From: UMGS1933 sp045593405
GTDB taxonomy: Bacteria > Bacillota > Clostridia > TANB77 > CAG-508
Assembly: GCA_045593405.1 (NCBI GenBank)
Contig: JAZNWN010000001.1
Coordinates: 30,062 to 94,061 of the forward strand
DNA: 64,000 nt
Direction: 5' to 3'
The position numbers were made by a program, and so were the translations under genes. Shown piece by piece: positions 43,632 to 52,709 of the stretch. The notes below the pieces were generated by a model, which was not told where the DNA came from, searched no databases, and saw only the letters and a program-made list of their open reading frames with translations. Positions within the stretch are counted from its first letter, which is position 1, and each line of letters opens with the position of its first letter.

Positions 43632-44831
43632 ATGTACGAAGTGTTTGCGGATTTACATGTTCATATAGGAAGAAGCGAAAATAATAAACCTATAAAAATT
43701 ACAGCAGCGAAATCATTAAATTTTGCTAATATTGCAAAAGAATGTAATGAAAGGAAAGGAATTGATATTGTAGGAATAATAGATTGTGCATCTCCCTATG
43801 TAATAGAAGATATAGAAAAATTTTTAAAAACTGGTGATGCATATGAAATTAAAGATGGAGGAATTATTTACAAAGACAAAATTTGCATAATATTAGGAAG
43901 TGAAATTGAAACTTCTGAAGTTGGTTTGAATGGTCAATGTGGAAGTGCTCACAATTTATGCTATTTTCCACATTTATCAGATATTAAAGCTTTTTCAACT
44001 GAAATGAGTAAACATATAAAAAATATCACCTTGAGTTCTCAAAGAGCAGATATTTCTGCTTATGAGCTTATTGATATAGTTCATAAATATAATGGAATAT
44101 TAATTCCGGCACATTGTTTTACACCACATAAAAGCTTTTATGGGAATTGTACTGATAGACTAGAAAAAATTTTCAAAGAAAAATATGATAAAGTTTTAGC
44201 AATAGAATTAGGATTGAGTTCAGATACTTCTATGGCAGATATGATTTCAGAACTTGAAAATAAAACTTTTCTTACAAATTCAGATGCTCACTCTCTACCT
44301 AAAATTGCTAGAGAGTATAATAAGGTTTTAGTAAATGATATAAGTTTTAAGGAATTGGTAAAAGCATTAAAAAACGAGGATGGAAGGAAATTTATATCTA
44401 ATTATGGATTAGATCCAAAACTAGGAAAGTATAATAGAACTTATTGTGAAATATGCGGAAAAGTGATATCAGGTGAAGCTCCAGTTTTTAAATGTGACGC
44501 ATGTGATAGTAAAAATATTACAATGGGTGTTTATGATAGAGTTACAGTGATAAAAGATAAAACTGAAACTATTAGTCCAGAATTTAGACCTAAATATATT
44601 TATCAAGTTCCATTAGGCTTTATTCCTGGTTTAGGCCAAAAAACAATAGAAAAACTATTATCTAGTTTTGGTACAGAAATGAATATATTACATAAAGTAT
44701 CATGTGATGATATTGAAGCTATAATTGGAAGAAAAAATGCAGAAAATATTATAGCTGCAAGAAGCGGAAAATTAAATATAAATGCTGGTGGTGGCGGAGT
44801 ATATGGAAAAGTTGATTTGAATAAAAATTAA
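43632..44831 (+). CDS. PHP-domain endonuclease Q-like protein (TIGR00375 family)
   Basis: The 399-residue protein has a PHP metal site (FADLHVHIGRS, LGSEIETSE, IPAHCFTPH, TNSDAHSLP), a zinc-ribbon (CEICGKV...CDACDS) and a C-terminal helix-hairpin-helix (FIPGLGQKTIEKLLSSFG). This architecture is that of EndoQ, which cuts DNA 5' of deaminated bases such as uracil and hypoxanthine. It occurs in archaea and some Firmicutes. Activity here is inferred from motifs. GAAAGGGG precedes the ATG. Confidence 0.88.
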   Translation: MYEVFADLHVHIGRSENNKPIKITAAKSLNFANIAKECNERKGIDIVGIIDCASPYVIEDIEKFLKTGDAYEIKDGGIIYKDKICIILGSEIETSEVGLNGQCGSAHNLCYFPHLSDIKAFSTEMSKHIKNITLSSQRADISAYELIDIVHKYNGILIPAHCFTPHKSFYGNCTDRLEKIFKEKYDKVLAIELGLSSDTSMADMISELENKTFLTNSDAHSLPKIAREYNKVLVNDISFKELVKALKNEDGRKFISNYGLDPKLGKYNRTYCEICGKVISGEAPVFKCDACDSKNITMGVYDRVTVIKDKTETISPEFRPKYIYQVPLGFIPGLGQKTIEKLLSSFGTEMNILHKVSCDDIEAIIGRKNAENIIAARSGKLNINAGGGGVYGKVDLNKN

Positions 44832-44916
44832 AGTTTATTTTTCCTACATAAGCTTGTTCTTTTTTTTACTCTACTAGAATACAAATTAGATAGACAAAGG
44901 AGGCTAAGAAGAGAGC

Positions 44917-45564
44917 ATGCAAAAAAGAAGAAAACATCGTTATAAATATGGAATTAGACAATTAATTATAAATCATATGAATGAAAATATAAATGCCTAT
45001 GTTAAAGTTTTAATTATTTTTATAATAGGTATTTGTATAGGAATAGCAGTTGTAAATCAACTGCCAGAAATAGGGTTGCAAAATATTTATGAATATATAA
45101 ACAATTCAATTAATGCAATAAAAAATGGTACTGAAATCTCAAAAATACAAATTTTAAAAACATCGTTATTTAAGAATATACTTGTTGTTCTAATAATATG
45201 GTTTTTTGGTTTAACTTTTCTTGGAAAATTTGTTTTATATTTTATTATATTACTTATTGGGGTGACAATTGGATATACCTTAGCAGCAATAATGACATCC
45301 CTTACATTTATACAAGGGATATTATTTGTTTTTACAGCAATGTTACTGCAAAATATAATAAATATTCCAGCAATAATATTTTTAAGTATACAAGGTATAA
45401 ACTTACATAAGGAATTGAATTTTAACCAAAATATTAGTTTGAAATATATTATAGCAAAATATAGCGCATATTCTATTTTAGTAATGATATTGTTAACAGT
45501 TTCCTCGTTGATTGAAACATACATTTCAGGTGGTTTAATATATAGTGTAGCAAAATATTTGTAA
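44917..45564 (+). CDS. spoIIM: Stage II sporulation protein M
   Basis: This 215-residue membrane protein has five or six helices (VLIIFIIGICIGIAVVN, FKNILVVLIIWFFGLTFL, ILFVFTAMLLQNIINIPAI) and the SpoIIM pattern. In Bacillus, SpoIIM scaffolds SpoIID and SpoIIP for septal peptidoglycan hydrolysis during engulfment. Its presence suggests the organism, or its lineage, can form endospores. CAAAGGAGGC precedes the ATG. xerD follows, the same neighbour order as in many Clostridia. Confidence 0.88.
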   Translation: MQKRRKHRYKYGIRQLIINHMNENINAYVKVLIIFIIGICIGIAVVNQLPEIGLQNIYEYINNSINAIKNGTEISKIQILKTSLFKNILVVLIIWFFGLTFLGKFVLYFIILLIGVTIGYTLAAIMTSLTFIQGILFVFTAMLLQNIINIPAIIFLSIQGINLHKELNFNQNISLKYIIAKYSAYSILVMILLTVSSLIETYISGGLIYSVAKYL

Positions 45565-45661
45565 AATTTTTGTAAAATCTATTTACAATTTTTACTTAAT
45601 TTGATATAACAATATACATATTATTATGTATACAGAAAATTAAAAATAAAGGAGCAAAAAA

Positions 45662-46543
45662 ATGAAAAAACAAATTGAACTTTTCTTAGATTTTATAAAA
45701 AATGAAAAAAAATTATCAGATAATACTTTTCAATCTTATAAAAGAGATATTTTACAATTTCAAGATTATATCAATATAAATAATATAAATTATGATGATA
45801 TAAATGAAGGAAATGTTAAAGATTATTTAGCTTATTTAAGTGATTTAAATAAAAAAGCAACAACAATTTCTAGACATTTAGCATCAATTAGATTATTTTA
45901 TCAATATTTGTTAAAATTTCATAAAGTACAAGCGGATCCTACTGCAAATGTACAGGCTCCAAAAATAGATAAAAAAGCTCCTAGCATATTAACTTCTGAA
46001 GAAGTTACACTTCTTTTAAATCAACCAAAAAATGTTGATTTAAAAGGAATTAGAGATAAGGCAATGTTAGAATTTGCATATGCAACAGGTATGCGTGTTA
46101 CTGAAATAATATCTTTAAATATTGAAGATGTAAATTTAGAAGAAGGAGTTGTAAATTGTAAAGCAAGAACAAAAACAAGAGCAATTCCATTAGGCAAGAT
46201 ATCATTAAATGCACTTAAAGAATATGTAGCGAATGCAAGAGATATATTAATAAAAGACGATAATGAGAAAGCTTTATTTGTTAATATAAATGGAAAAAGA
46301 TTAACTAGACAAGGAGTATGGAAAATAATAAAATTCTATAAAGAACAGGCTAACATAACAAAAGAAATAACACCACATGTTTTAAGACACTCATTTGCAA
46401 CACATTTATTACAAAATGGTGCAGACCTAAAATCTATTCAAACAATGCTTGGGCATTCAGATATATCTTCAACTCAAGTATATATGCAATTTCAGGATGA
46501 AAGTTTAAAGAATATATATAGAAAGGCACATCCAAGAGCATAA
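45662..46543 (+). CDS. xerD: Tyrosine recombinase XerD
   Basis: The 293-residue recombinase has the N-terminal SAM-like domain (SDNTFQSYKRDILQFQDY) and the catalytic residues Arg in ATGMRVTEI, His-x-x-Arg in HVLRHSFATHLL, His in LGHSDISSTQ and Tyr in VYMQF. Length and location downstream of spoIIM fit the chromosomal XerD that resolves dimers at dif with XerC. AAAGGAGC precedes the ATG. Confidence 0.93.
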   Translation: MKKQIELFLDFIKNEKKLSDNTFQSYKRDILQFQDYININNINYDDINEGNVKDYLAYLSDLNKKATTISRHLASIRLFYQYLLKFHKVQADPTANVQAPKIDKKAPSILTSEEVTLLLNQPKNVDLKGIRDKAMLEFAYATGMRVTEIISLNIEDVNLEEGVVNCKARTKTRAIPLGKISLNALKEYVANARDILIKDDNEKALFVNINGKRLTRQGVWKIIKFYKEQANITKEITPHVLRHSFATHLLQNGADLKSIQTMLGHSDISSTQVYMQFQDESLKNIYRKAHPRA

Positions 46544-46552
46544 TAAATGAAA

Positions 46553-46598
46553 TAAAAACCTAAGATACTAAAATTAATTAGTATTTTAGGTTTTTTTA
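46553..46598 (+). terminator. Terminator of xerD
   Basis: AAAACCTAAGATACTAA and TTAGTATTTTAGGTTTTTTT form a long stem with one mismatch, followed by T. Confidence 0.85.
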
Positions 46599-46616
46599 AT
46601 TATTTTAAAAAAAATA

Positions 46617-46645
46617 TTGACAAAGAACGAACAAACGTTTATAAT
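46617..46645 (+). promoter_or_regulatory. SOS-type promoter with LexA box
   Basis: TTGACA (46617-46622) and TATAAT (46640-46645) are both perfect, with a 17-bp spacer. A LexA/DinR box, CGAACAAACGTTTA (46628-46641), fits the Gram-positive consensus CGAAC-N4-GTTCG with two changes and fills the spacer. A further half-site, GTTCG, lies near 46674. Confidence 0.85.
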
Positions 46646-46686
46646 GTATTTACAACAAATAAATGTTCGCACAAAGGAGGCTAATT

Positions 46687-46983
46687 ATGAAAATAAAAAA
46701 TATAAAAAAATTTATTAGAAGTATATTCTTAATATCAGGAATTATATTTATATTATCTTTAATAATGGTTAAATCAACTTTATCATATACTGATACTGAA
46801 TATAAATTAATATATGTAAATTCAGGAGATACTTTATGGAGTATAGCAAGTGATTTACAGGAAAATAATTTATATTATGAAGGAAAAGATATTAGATATA
46901 TAATAGGCGACTTAAAAGAAGTTAATAAATTAAATGATAGTACAGTATATGTTAATCAAGAATTACAAATTCCAATTATATGA
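46687..46983 (+). CDS. YneA-like LysM protein, SOS division inhibitor candidate
   Basis: From ATG 46687, with AAAGGAGGC upstream, the product is 98 residues: one membrane helix (SIFLISGIIFILSLIMV), then a LysM domain (IYVNSGDTLWSIASDL, ELQIPII). This is the layout of YneA, which is exported and blocks septation during the DNA-damage response in Bacillus and Listeria. The LexA box over its promoter supports that role. lexA itself is not adjacent here. Confidence 0.85.
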   Translation: MKIKNIKKFIRSIFLISGIIFILSLIMVKSTLSYTDTEYKLIYVNSGDTLWSIASDLQENNLYYEGKDIRYIIGDLKEVNKLNDSTVYVNQELQIPII

Positions 46984-47010
46984 TGTTTGTATAGTAGATA
47001 ATAATATTAA

Positions 47011-47047
47011 AAAATAGGGGGTTAGATAAATTTAACCCTCTATTTTT
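47011..47047. terminator. Bidirectional terminator
   Basis: AAAATAGGGGGTTA and TTAACCCTCTATTTTT form the stem. It overlaps the stop codon of the convergent recombinase gene. Confidence 0.85.
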
Positions 47048-48008
47048 ATAAATTAGCTAATGGATTACTTTCTACAGCATTTCTTACTTGAACATTATCT
47101 ACATGAGTATAAATTTCGGTTGTAGAAATACTTTCGTGTCCCAATAATTCTTGCAGAGCTCTTATATCAACATTACCATATTGATACATTAATGTTGCTG
47201 CAGTATGTCTTAGTTTATGGACTGAATATTTGTTTATATCTAAACCAGCTTTAAGTAATTCTTTTCTTATAATACTTTGAACTGTTCTATTACTAATTCG
47301 CTCTTTACGTTCACTTAAAAATAAGGCATCTTTAGAATCATATTTTATAGAGACTTTAGGTCTACATTCTAAATAATCATTAATTGCATTTATACAAGCT
47401 TTATTTAAGTAAATTGTTCGTTCTTTATTTCCTTTACCAATAACATTAAGTTTACATTCTGAAAAATTGATATTACTGATATTAATACCTACAAGTTCAG
47501 ACAAACGCATGCCACAATTTAAAAATAAAGTTGTTATTGCAAAATCTCTTTTATTATTTCTATTATTCTCATCTTGAGAAACATCTAAAAGTTTTTTACT
47601 TTCATCTAAGCTTAGGTATTTAGGAATACGTTTTCCTAGCTTTGGTGTTTCTAAATATTGCGCAGGATTATTTTCAATCAGTTTTGCTTTCTTTGCTAGA
47701 TATGTAAAAAATACTTTAATACTAGATACTTTTCGAGCCCTAGTAGTTGGTTTACTATTTAATGTAGTTGCCATATATGCAATGTAACTGTGAATGTCTT
47801 CTAAGGAAATTTTTTTAATTTCATTAATAGTCATATTTGAAATATCAATATCCTTAAAATCGGATTTATTATTACTTTTAATAAACTTTAAAAAGTTGGC
47901 AATATCATAATTATATTCTTTTACAGTATTAGGTGATTTATTTAAAATAGTTATGTTATAATCTAGAAATGAATTTAAAAAATCTGGATTATTATTTCTA
48001 CTAATCAT
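47046..48008 (-). CDS. Tyrosine recombinase (XerC-like)
   Basis: The 320-residue recombinase has an N-terminal core-binding domain (NSFLDYNITILNKSPNTVKE) and catalytic residues Arg in CGMRLSELVG, HKLRHTAATLMY, His in LGHESISTTE and Tyr in IYTHV. Start ATG 48008 follows AGAGGTTGTGAT. It could be the XerC partner of the xerD gene 1.5 kb away, or an integrase from an element. Its length and lack of an Arm-binding domain favour XerC. Confidence 0.85.
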   Translation of the reverse strand: MISRNNNPDFLNSFLDYNITILNKSPNTVKEYNYDIANFLKFIKSNNKSDFKDIDISNMTINEIKKISLEDIHSYIAYMATTLNSKPTTRARKVSSIKVFFTYLAKKAKLIENNPAQYLETPKLGKRIPKYLSLDESKKLLDVSQDENNRNNKRDFAITTLFLNCGMRLSELVGINISNINFSECKLNVIGKGNKERTIYLNKACINAINDYLECRPKVSIKYDSKDALFLSERKERISNRTVQSIIRKELLKAGLDINKYSVHKLRHTAATLMYQYGNVDIRALQELLGHESISTTEIYTHVDNVQVRNAVESNPLANL

Positions 48009-48124
48009 AGAATCACAACCTCTCATTTTCATTTTTAAATTTATAATAATTATATAACAAAACTATTGCAAAAGTCATCTAATTTAGTGTAAAATATTAG
48101 AAATTTAAAAAGGAGGATAAAAAA

Positions 48125-49636
48125 GTGTCTAAAATATTAGAAAATGTATCTAGAACATTTAATGAATTTCTTTTATTACCAAATTTGACAGATGAAAGAT
48201 GTATACCATCAAATGTTAGCTTAAAAACTCCATTGGTAAAATTTAAAAAAGGTGAACAATCAAAATTTAATGCAAACATCCCTTTCGTATCAGCCATAAT
48301 GCAATCTGTATCAGGAGAAAAAATGGCGATAGCTCTTGCGCGAGAAGGTGGATGTTCTTTTATTTATGGAGCTCAAACAATAGAAAATCAAGCGCAAATG
48401 ATTAAAAATGTAAAAAAATATAAGGCAGGTTTTATTACAAGTGATTCTAATGTAACAAGAAAAACGACAATTCAGGAGTTAATTGAATTAATAGAAATAA
48501 CTGGCCATTCAACAGTTATGGTGACTGAGGATGGATCTCCAAATGGCAGATTTTTAGGACTTGTAACAGATAAAGATTATAGATTATCTAGAGTAGATAT
48601 TAATTCACTGGTAGAAGAATATATGGTACCAAAAGAAAAAATTGTATTTGCTAGAAAAGGAATTACATTAAGTGAAGCAAATGATATAATCTGGGATAAT
48701 AAAATAAGTTGTTTACCAATTTTAGATAAAAATGATTGTTTAGATAGTTTAGTATTTAGAAAAGATTATGAATCAGATAAAGAAAATCCAAATTCTTTGT
48801 TAGATGAAAATAAAAGATTTATAGTAGGAGCTGGCATAAATACAAGAGATTATGCAGAAAGAATACCAGCATTAGTAGAAGTTGGTGTTGATATGCTTTG
48901 TATTGATTCGTCAGATGGATATTCTATATGGCAAAAAAATACAATTGATTGGGTAAGAGAACACTATGGAGATACAGTAAAAATAGGAGCAGGAAATGTT
49001 GTAGATAAAGAAGGTTTTTATTATTTAGCCGATGCAGGTGCGGACTTTATTAAAGTTGGTGTTGGAGGAGGCTCTATTTGCATAACTCGTGAGACAAAGG
49101 GAATTGGACGTGGACAAGCAAGTGCCTTAATGGATGTAGTAGAAGCAAGAAATGAATATTATGAAAGAACTGGTATATATATTCCTGTGTGTTCAGATGG
49201 CGGAATTGTACATGACTATCATATTACTTTAGCACTAGCTATGGGAGCAGATTTTGTAATGATGGGAAGATATTTTGCTAGATTTGATGAAAGCCCAACA
49301 AGAAAATTAAAAATTAATGGTAGCTTTGTAAAAGAATATTGGGGAGAAGGCTCAAATAGAGCAAGAAATTGGCAAAGATATGATTTAGGTGGAGCTGCTA
49401 AAAATAAATTAACATTTGAAGAAGGTGTTGATTCTTATATACCATATGCAGGTCCATTAAAAGATAATGTCGACATAACAGTTAATAAGATTAAATCTAC
49501 AATGTGTAACTGTGGAGCAATCACAATACCAGAATTACATAAAAAAGCAAGATTAACAATGGTGTCAGCTGTAAGCATCAAAGAAGGCGGGGCACATGAT
49601 GTAATTTTAAAACAGGTTGAAACAGGCAGAGAATAA
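48125..49636 (+). CDS. guaB: IMP dehydrogenase
   Basis: The 503-residue protein begins at GTG 48125 behind AAAGGAGG. It has IMPDH features: a barrel with PFVSAIMQSVSGEKMAIA, a CBS pair (about residues 95-215) and the catalytic Cys loop GVGGGSICITRETKGIGRG with Arg-Tyr flap residues later (RARNWQRYD). It oxidises IMP to XMP with NAD+, the committed step of guanine nucleotide synthesis. The GMP synthase ATPase follows 21 bases on. Confidence 0.94.
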   Translation: MSKILENVSRTFNEFLLLPNLTDERCIPSNVSLKTPLVKFKKGEQSKFNANIPFVSAIMQSVSGEKMAIALAREGGCSFIYGAQTIENQAQMIKNVKKYKAGFITSDSNVTRKTTIQELIELIEITGHSTVMVTEDGSPNGRFLGLVTDKDYRLSRVDINSLVEEYMVPKEKIVFARKGITLSEANDIIWDNKISCLPILDKNDCLDSLVFRKDYESDKENPNSLLDENKRFIVGAGINTRDYAERIPALVEVGVDMLCIDSSDGYSIWQKNTIDWVREHYGDTVKIGAGNVVDKEGFYYLADAGADFIKVGVGGGSICITRETKGIGRGQASALMDVVEARNEYYERTGIYIPVCSDGGIVHDYHITLALAMGADFVMMGRYFARFDESPTRKLKINGSFVKEYWGEGSNRARNWQRYDLGGAAKNKLTFEEGVDSYIPYAGPLKDNVDITVNKIKSTMCNCGAITIPELHKKARLTMVSAVSIKEGGAHDVILKQVETGRE

Positions 49637-49657
49637 TAAATAAATGGAGGAAAAGAA

Positions 49658-50638
49658 ATGAAGGATAATATACGTCCGGAAACAATGAATAGAATAAATA
49701 CAAATGAATCAGCAGAATTATTTATTGAAGAACAAATAAATATAATTCGTAAACAGGTTGGAGATAAAAAGGTTTTATTAGCACTTTCGGGAGGTGTTGA
49801 TTCATCAGTTGTTGCTGCATTATTAATAAAGGCTATTGGAAAACAACTTGTGTGTGTACATGTTAATCATGGACTTTTAAGAAAAGGTGAACCAGAGCAA
49901 GTTGTTGAGGTTTTTAAAAATCAACTGGGTGCAAATTTAATTTATGTTGATGCAGTTGATCGATTTTTAGATAAACTTGCAGGAATAGCAGATTCAGAGC
50001 AAAAGCGTAAAATAATAGGTGCTGAATTTATAAGAGTATTTGAAGAAGAAGCAAGAAAATTAGATGGAATAGAATTTCTTGCACAAGGTACAATCTACCC
50101 AGACATATTAGAAAGTCATGGTGTAAAAGCGCATCATAATGTAGGTGGATTGCCAGAAGATTTACAGTTTTCTCTTATAGAACCAATAAAATTATTGTTT
50201 AAAGATGAAGTAAGAATTGTTGGAAAAGCTTTAGGATTACCAGATTGTATGGTATATCGTCAACCATTCCCAGGTCCAGGACTTGGAGTTAGATGTCTTG
50301 GTGCAATTACAAGAGAAAGATTAGAAGCTGTACGTGAATCTGATGCAATTCTTAGAGAAGAATTTGCAAAAAACGGATTAGAAGGAAGGGTTTGGCAATA
50401 TTTTACAGCTGTACCAGATTTTAAATCAGTAGGAGTTTTAAACAATCAAAGAACCTTCGCATATCCAGTAATAATAAGAGCAGTAGATACAGTTGACGCT
50501 ATGACAGCAACAGTTCATAATATCCCTTTTCAACTGTTGCAGCATATAACAAACAGAATTACTTCTGAAATTCCCAATGTAAATAGAGTATTATATGATT
50601 TGACTCCAAAACCAACAGGAACTATTGAGTGGGAATAG
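49658..50638 (+). CDS. guaA: GMP synthase, ATP-pyrophosphatase subunit only
   Basis: The 326-residue protein contains the ATP-PPase loop (LLALSGGVDSSVVAALL), HVNHGLLRKGE, and the C-terminal dimerisation domain (YRQPFPGPGLGVRCLG, PKPTGTIEWE). The N-terminal glutamine amidotransferase domain that normally occupies about 190 residues is absent. The start with GGAGGAAAAG is clear, and no amidotransferase frame lies between guaB and this gene. It therefore resembles the split archaeal GuaAb. Ammonia or a glutaminase subunit encoded elsewhere must supply nitrogen. Confidence 0.92.
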   Translation: MKDNIRPETMNRINTNESAELFIEEQINIIRKQVGDKKVLLALSGGVDSSVVAALLIKAIGKQLVCVHVNHGLLRKGEPEQVVEVFKNQLGANLIYVDAVDRFLDKLAGIADSEQKRKIIGAEFIRVFEEEARKLDGIEFLAQGTIYPDILESHGVKAHHNVGGLPEDLQFSLIEPIKLLFKDEVRIVGKALGLPDCMVYRQPFPGPGLGVRCLGAITRERLEAVRESDAILREEFAKNGLEGRVWQYFTAVPDFKSVGVLNNQRTFAYPVIIRAVDTVDAMTATVHNIPFQLLQHITNRITSEIPNVNRVLYDLTPKPTGTIEWE

Positions 50639-50671
50639 AAATACAAAAAAAATAATAAGATTTAAAAATAC

Positions 50672-50712
50672 AACCCTCAGTTTCAGTTGCAACTGAGGGT
50701 TATATTTATTTT
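50672..50712. terminator. Terminator after guaA
   Basis: AACCCTCAGTT and AACTGAGGGTT form an 11-bp stem with an eight-base loop, followed by AT-rich sequence with T6. Confidence 0.75.
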
Positions 50713-50838
50713 TTATGATAATAGGAACATTAGCATAAAAAATAGTGCTATTAGGAAGGATAGTCCTACCATTGCGAGAAATTCGGGCAGTTTTTTTGTA
50801 AAGAAAATCTTTACGAGTTGTTTTCTTGTATAGAACAT
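50713..50838 (-). CDS. Small single-helix membrane protein, 41 aa
   Basis: On the reverse strand AAAGGAG precedes an ATG for MFYTRKQLVKIFFTKK, followed by one helix (FLAMVGLSFLIALFFMLM) and a stop after 41 codons. Its upstream region holds a near-palindrome around CTTGCGAG. It is a one-gene unit facing the guaA terminator. No family is recognised. Confidence 0.55.
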   Translation of the reverse strand: MFYTRKQLVKIFFTKKLPEFLAMVGLSFLIALFFMLMFLLS

Positions 50839-50943
50839 TTTATTTCTCCTTTATAATTATTCTTGCGAGAATTATAATAATATTATATCATATTTTATTA
50901 AAATAATCAAATTTATTAGAAACGTATATTTAAAGCTTGAAAT

Positions 50944-50972
50944 TTGACAATAAAATTATTTAATAGTATAAT
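50944..50972 (+). promoter_or_regulatory. Consensus promoter of the 51011-52709 genes
   Basis: TTGACA at 50944-50949, a 17-bp spacer and TATAAT at 50967-50972. Confidence 0.85.
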
Positions 50973-51010
50973 TATAATATAAAATTAAAGCAAGAAATGA
51001 GGTAATTGTT

Positions 51011-51556
51011 ATGGATTTAAAAAATGAAGCAACTGCTAAATATACAAAATATAGTACGACAATTGATATAATATTTGATACCCAGTTAGGTGATGCTTAT
51101 GATATGAGATATGAATTAAAAGATGTTTTAACTGCATATAAACATTTGCAAGAAAAAATTGAAAAAGACAAGGAATTAACTCAAGAATATAAAGATGAAT
51201 TAAAGAAAAGAATAGAAGAAAAAACTGAGAAAGCAAAAAACAGAGAAGAAGAAATAAAAAAGGCAGAGGAAAAATATTCACAACAACAATATATTACGTT
51301 AATAAATGCAAAAGAAAATTATAGAAGAAATATGAGATTAAGAATGGATCCATCTTCTTCAAAATTACGTACAATGATAGAACATAAAGGATATTATATT
51401 TTTTTCAACGAGGAACAAATTGAAGCAATTTACGAAGGTCGTATAAATCAAGTGGATTTTGAAGAAATGGGTAAAGAATATCCTGTTATTTTTAAAGAAT
51501 TGGAAGAAGCAATAAATAAAGCAAAAAATGTTGGGCAAAGAGAAGAACAAGAATAA
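51011..51556 (+). CDS. Hypothetical coiled-coil protein, 181 aa
   Basis: I do not recognise this gene. Residues about 40-100 form a strong coiled coil (LQEKIEKDKELTQEYKDEL and on), followed by a globular part with GYYIFFNEEQIEAIYEGRI. There is no signal peptide or membrane helix. It has a consensus promoter and a GAGGTAAT ribosome site, and leads a three-gene unit with the next two unknown genes. It directly precedes the mobile-element region. Confidence 0.65.
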   Translation: MDLKNEATAKYTKYSTTIDIIFDTQLGDAYDMRYELKDVLTAYKHLQEKIEKDKELTQEYKDELKKRIEEKTEKAKNREEEIKKAEEKYSQQQYITLINAKENYRRNMRLRMDPSSSKLRTMIEHKGYYIFFNEEQIEAIYEGRINQVDFEEMGKEYPVIFKELEEAINKAKNVGQREEQE

Positions 51557-51589
51557 TATAAATTATTTTATGGAAGGAAGGTGTATATT

Positions 51590-52252
51590 ATGGAATCGAC
51601 ATTACAAAAAATACAAGCACATCATCATTTAAAATCATTTGAAGAAACAGTTATTGAATTATATAGTAAAGTAGAAGTAGTGAAATTTGAACAATCAGAG
51701 TTTATAAGTACATATAAACAGTATTCTTACTTAAAGCAAGAATATAATAAGGCAATAGATAAATCAAGTACACCAATATATAAAATTGATTCTAAAGAAG
51801 AAAAGAAAGAAAAAAAGAAGCAAAGAAAAGAAGGAAAAAAATCTGCAAAAGATTTGCTAAAAGAACTTAAATCAATAGAGCAAATCTTAAATCCTATGAT
51901 GTCACAATTTGATTTAGCGGAACTAGGTGGAATTGAAGGAGTTAAATTAATATTACAAAACGCAGAAGGGTACGACAGAGAAAAAGCTAAAGAACTTGAA
52001 GGTTTGCGAAGAAGAGTTGAATTTCATGAAGAACATCCTGAAATAAATATAGTTGGATTTCCTGATAAAGATAAAGAGATATTAGAAACTACTACTACAG
52101 GAATTGATAAAGTTGAAAGAGAATATCTAACAAATGTACTTAATAAAGCTTTAACAGAAACGTCAGCAGATAATGCTAATAAGGCTCAGGGCATAGAACA
52201 GTTAGGATTAAATCCAGAACATATTAACGAAGGAGAAACAAAAGATGATTAG
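51590..52252 (+). CDS. Hypothetical coiled-coil protein, 220 aa
   Basis: Starting at ATG 51590 after GGAAGGTG, the protein has helical N-terminal residues with a His cluster (AHHHLKSFEETVIELYSK), a lysine-glutamate stretch (SKEEKKEKKKQRKEGKK), then INIVGFPDKDKEILE. No known domain is seen. It overlaps the following gene by eight bases, so the two are coupled. Possibly a structural or scaffold protein; the function cannot be assigned. Confidence 0.65.
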   Translation: MESTLQKIQAHHHLKSFEETVIELYSKVEVVKFEQSEFISTYKQYSYLKQEYNKAIDKSSTPIYKIDSKEEKKEKKKQRKEGKKSAKDLLKELKSIEQILNPMMSQFDLAELGGIEGVKLILQNAEGYDREKAKELEGLRRRVEFHEEHPEINIVGFPDKDKEILETTTTGIDKVEREYLTNVLNKALTETSADNANKAQGIEQLGLNPEHINEGETKDD

Positions 52253-52709
52253 TAAAGCTTATGCAAGGGCTTATACAGAAGTATTAGAAATAATTAAATA
52301 TTTTCCAGAAGAAGAATATGCTAAAATACCTACAGAAAAAATTGAGTTTTATAAAAAAAATATGGACAAAGATTATATTTTTACAATTAATCCAGAAATT
52401 GACTTATCAAAGCAAAATATTTCTTTAGAAGCAAATGCTATCATAGTTAATTTATTTAGAGATTATTTAGCAACTGAAGAACAAAAAATAATAATAAAAG
52501 AAATATTAGATTTAAATCAAAAAAAAGTAGAACAAGAAAAAAGAGAAATATATAATCCAGATAATATATTTAAAAAGGTAAATAAAAACGCAGAAAGAAC
52601 TCATATTGAAATACCTGATAATACTAATACAACTACACTAGTTGAATATAAAGTATCATTTTTTACAAAGCTTAAAGAGTTTATATTCAAAATATTACAT
52701 ATAAATTAA
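52245..52709 (+). CDS. Hypothetical protein, 154 aa
   Basis: The third gene of the unit encodes a helical protein: AYARAYTEVLEIIKYFPEE, IPTEKIEFYKKNMDKDYIF, and NISLEANAIIVNLFRDYLA, then a charged region and an amphipathic end (FFTKLKEFIFKILHI). The first 90 residues resemble small conserved proteins often seen in gut Clostridia, from memory only. GGAGAAACAAAAG precedes the ATG within the upstream gene. Function unknown. Confidence 0.65.
   Translation: MISKAYARAYTEVLEIIKYFPEEEYAKIPTEKIEFYKKNMDKDYIFTINPEIDLSKQNISLEANAIIVNLFRDYLATEEQKIIIKEILDLNQKKVEQEKREIYNPDNIFKKVNKNAERTHIEIPDNTNTTTLVEYKVSFFTKLKEFIFKILHIN

Noticed and set aside
47046..48008. Integrase of the downstream conjugative element
   Set aside because: It is 5.7 kb from the element with housekeeping genes between, and lacks an Arm-binding domain; XerC is more likely.
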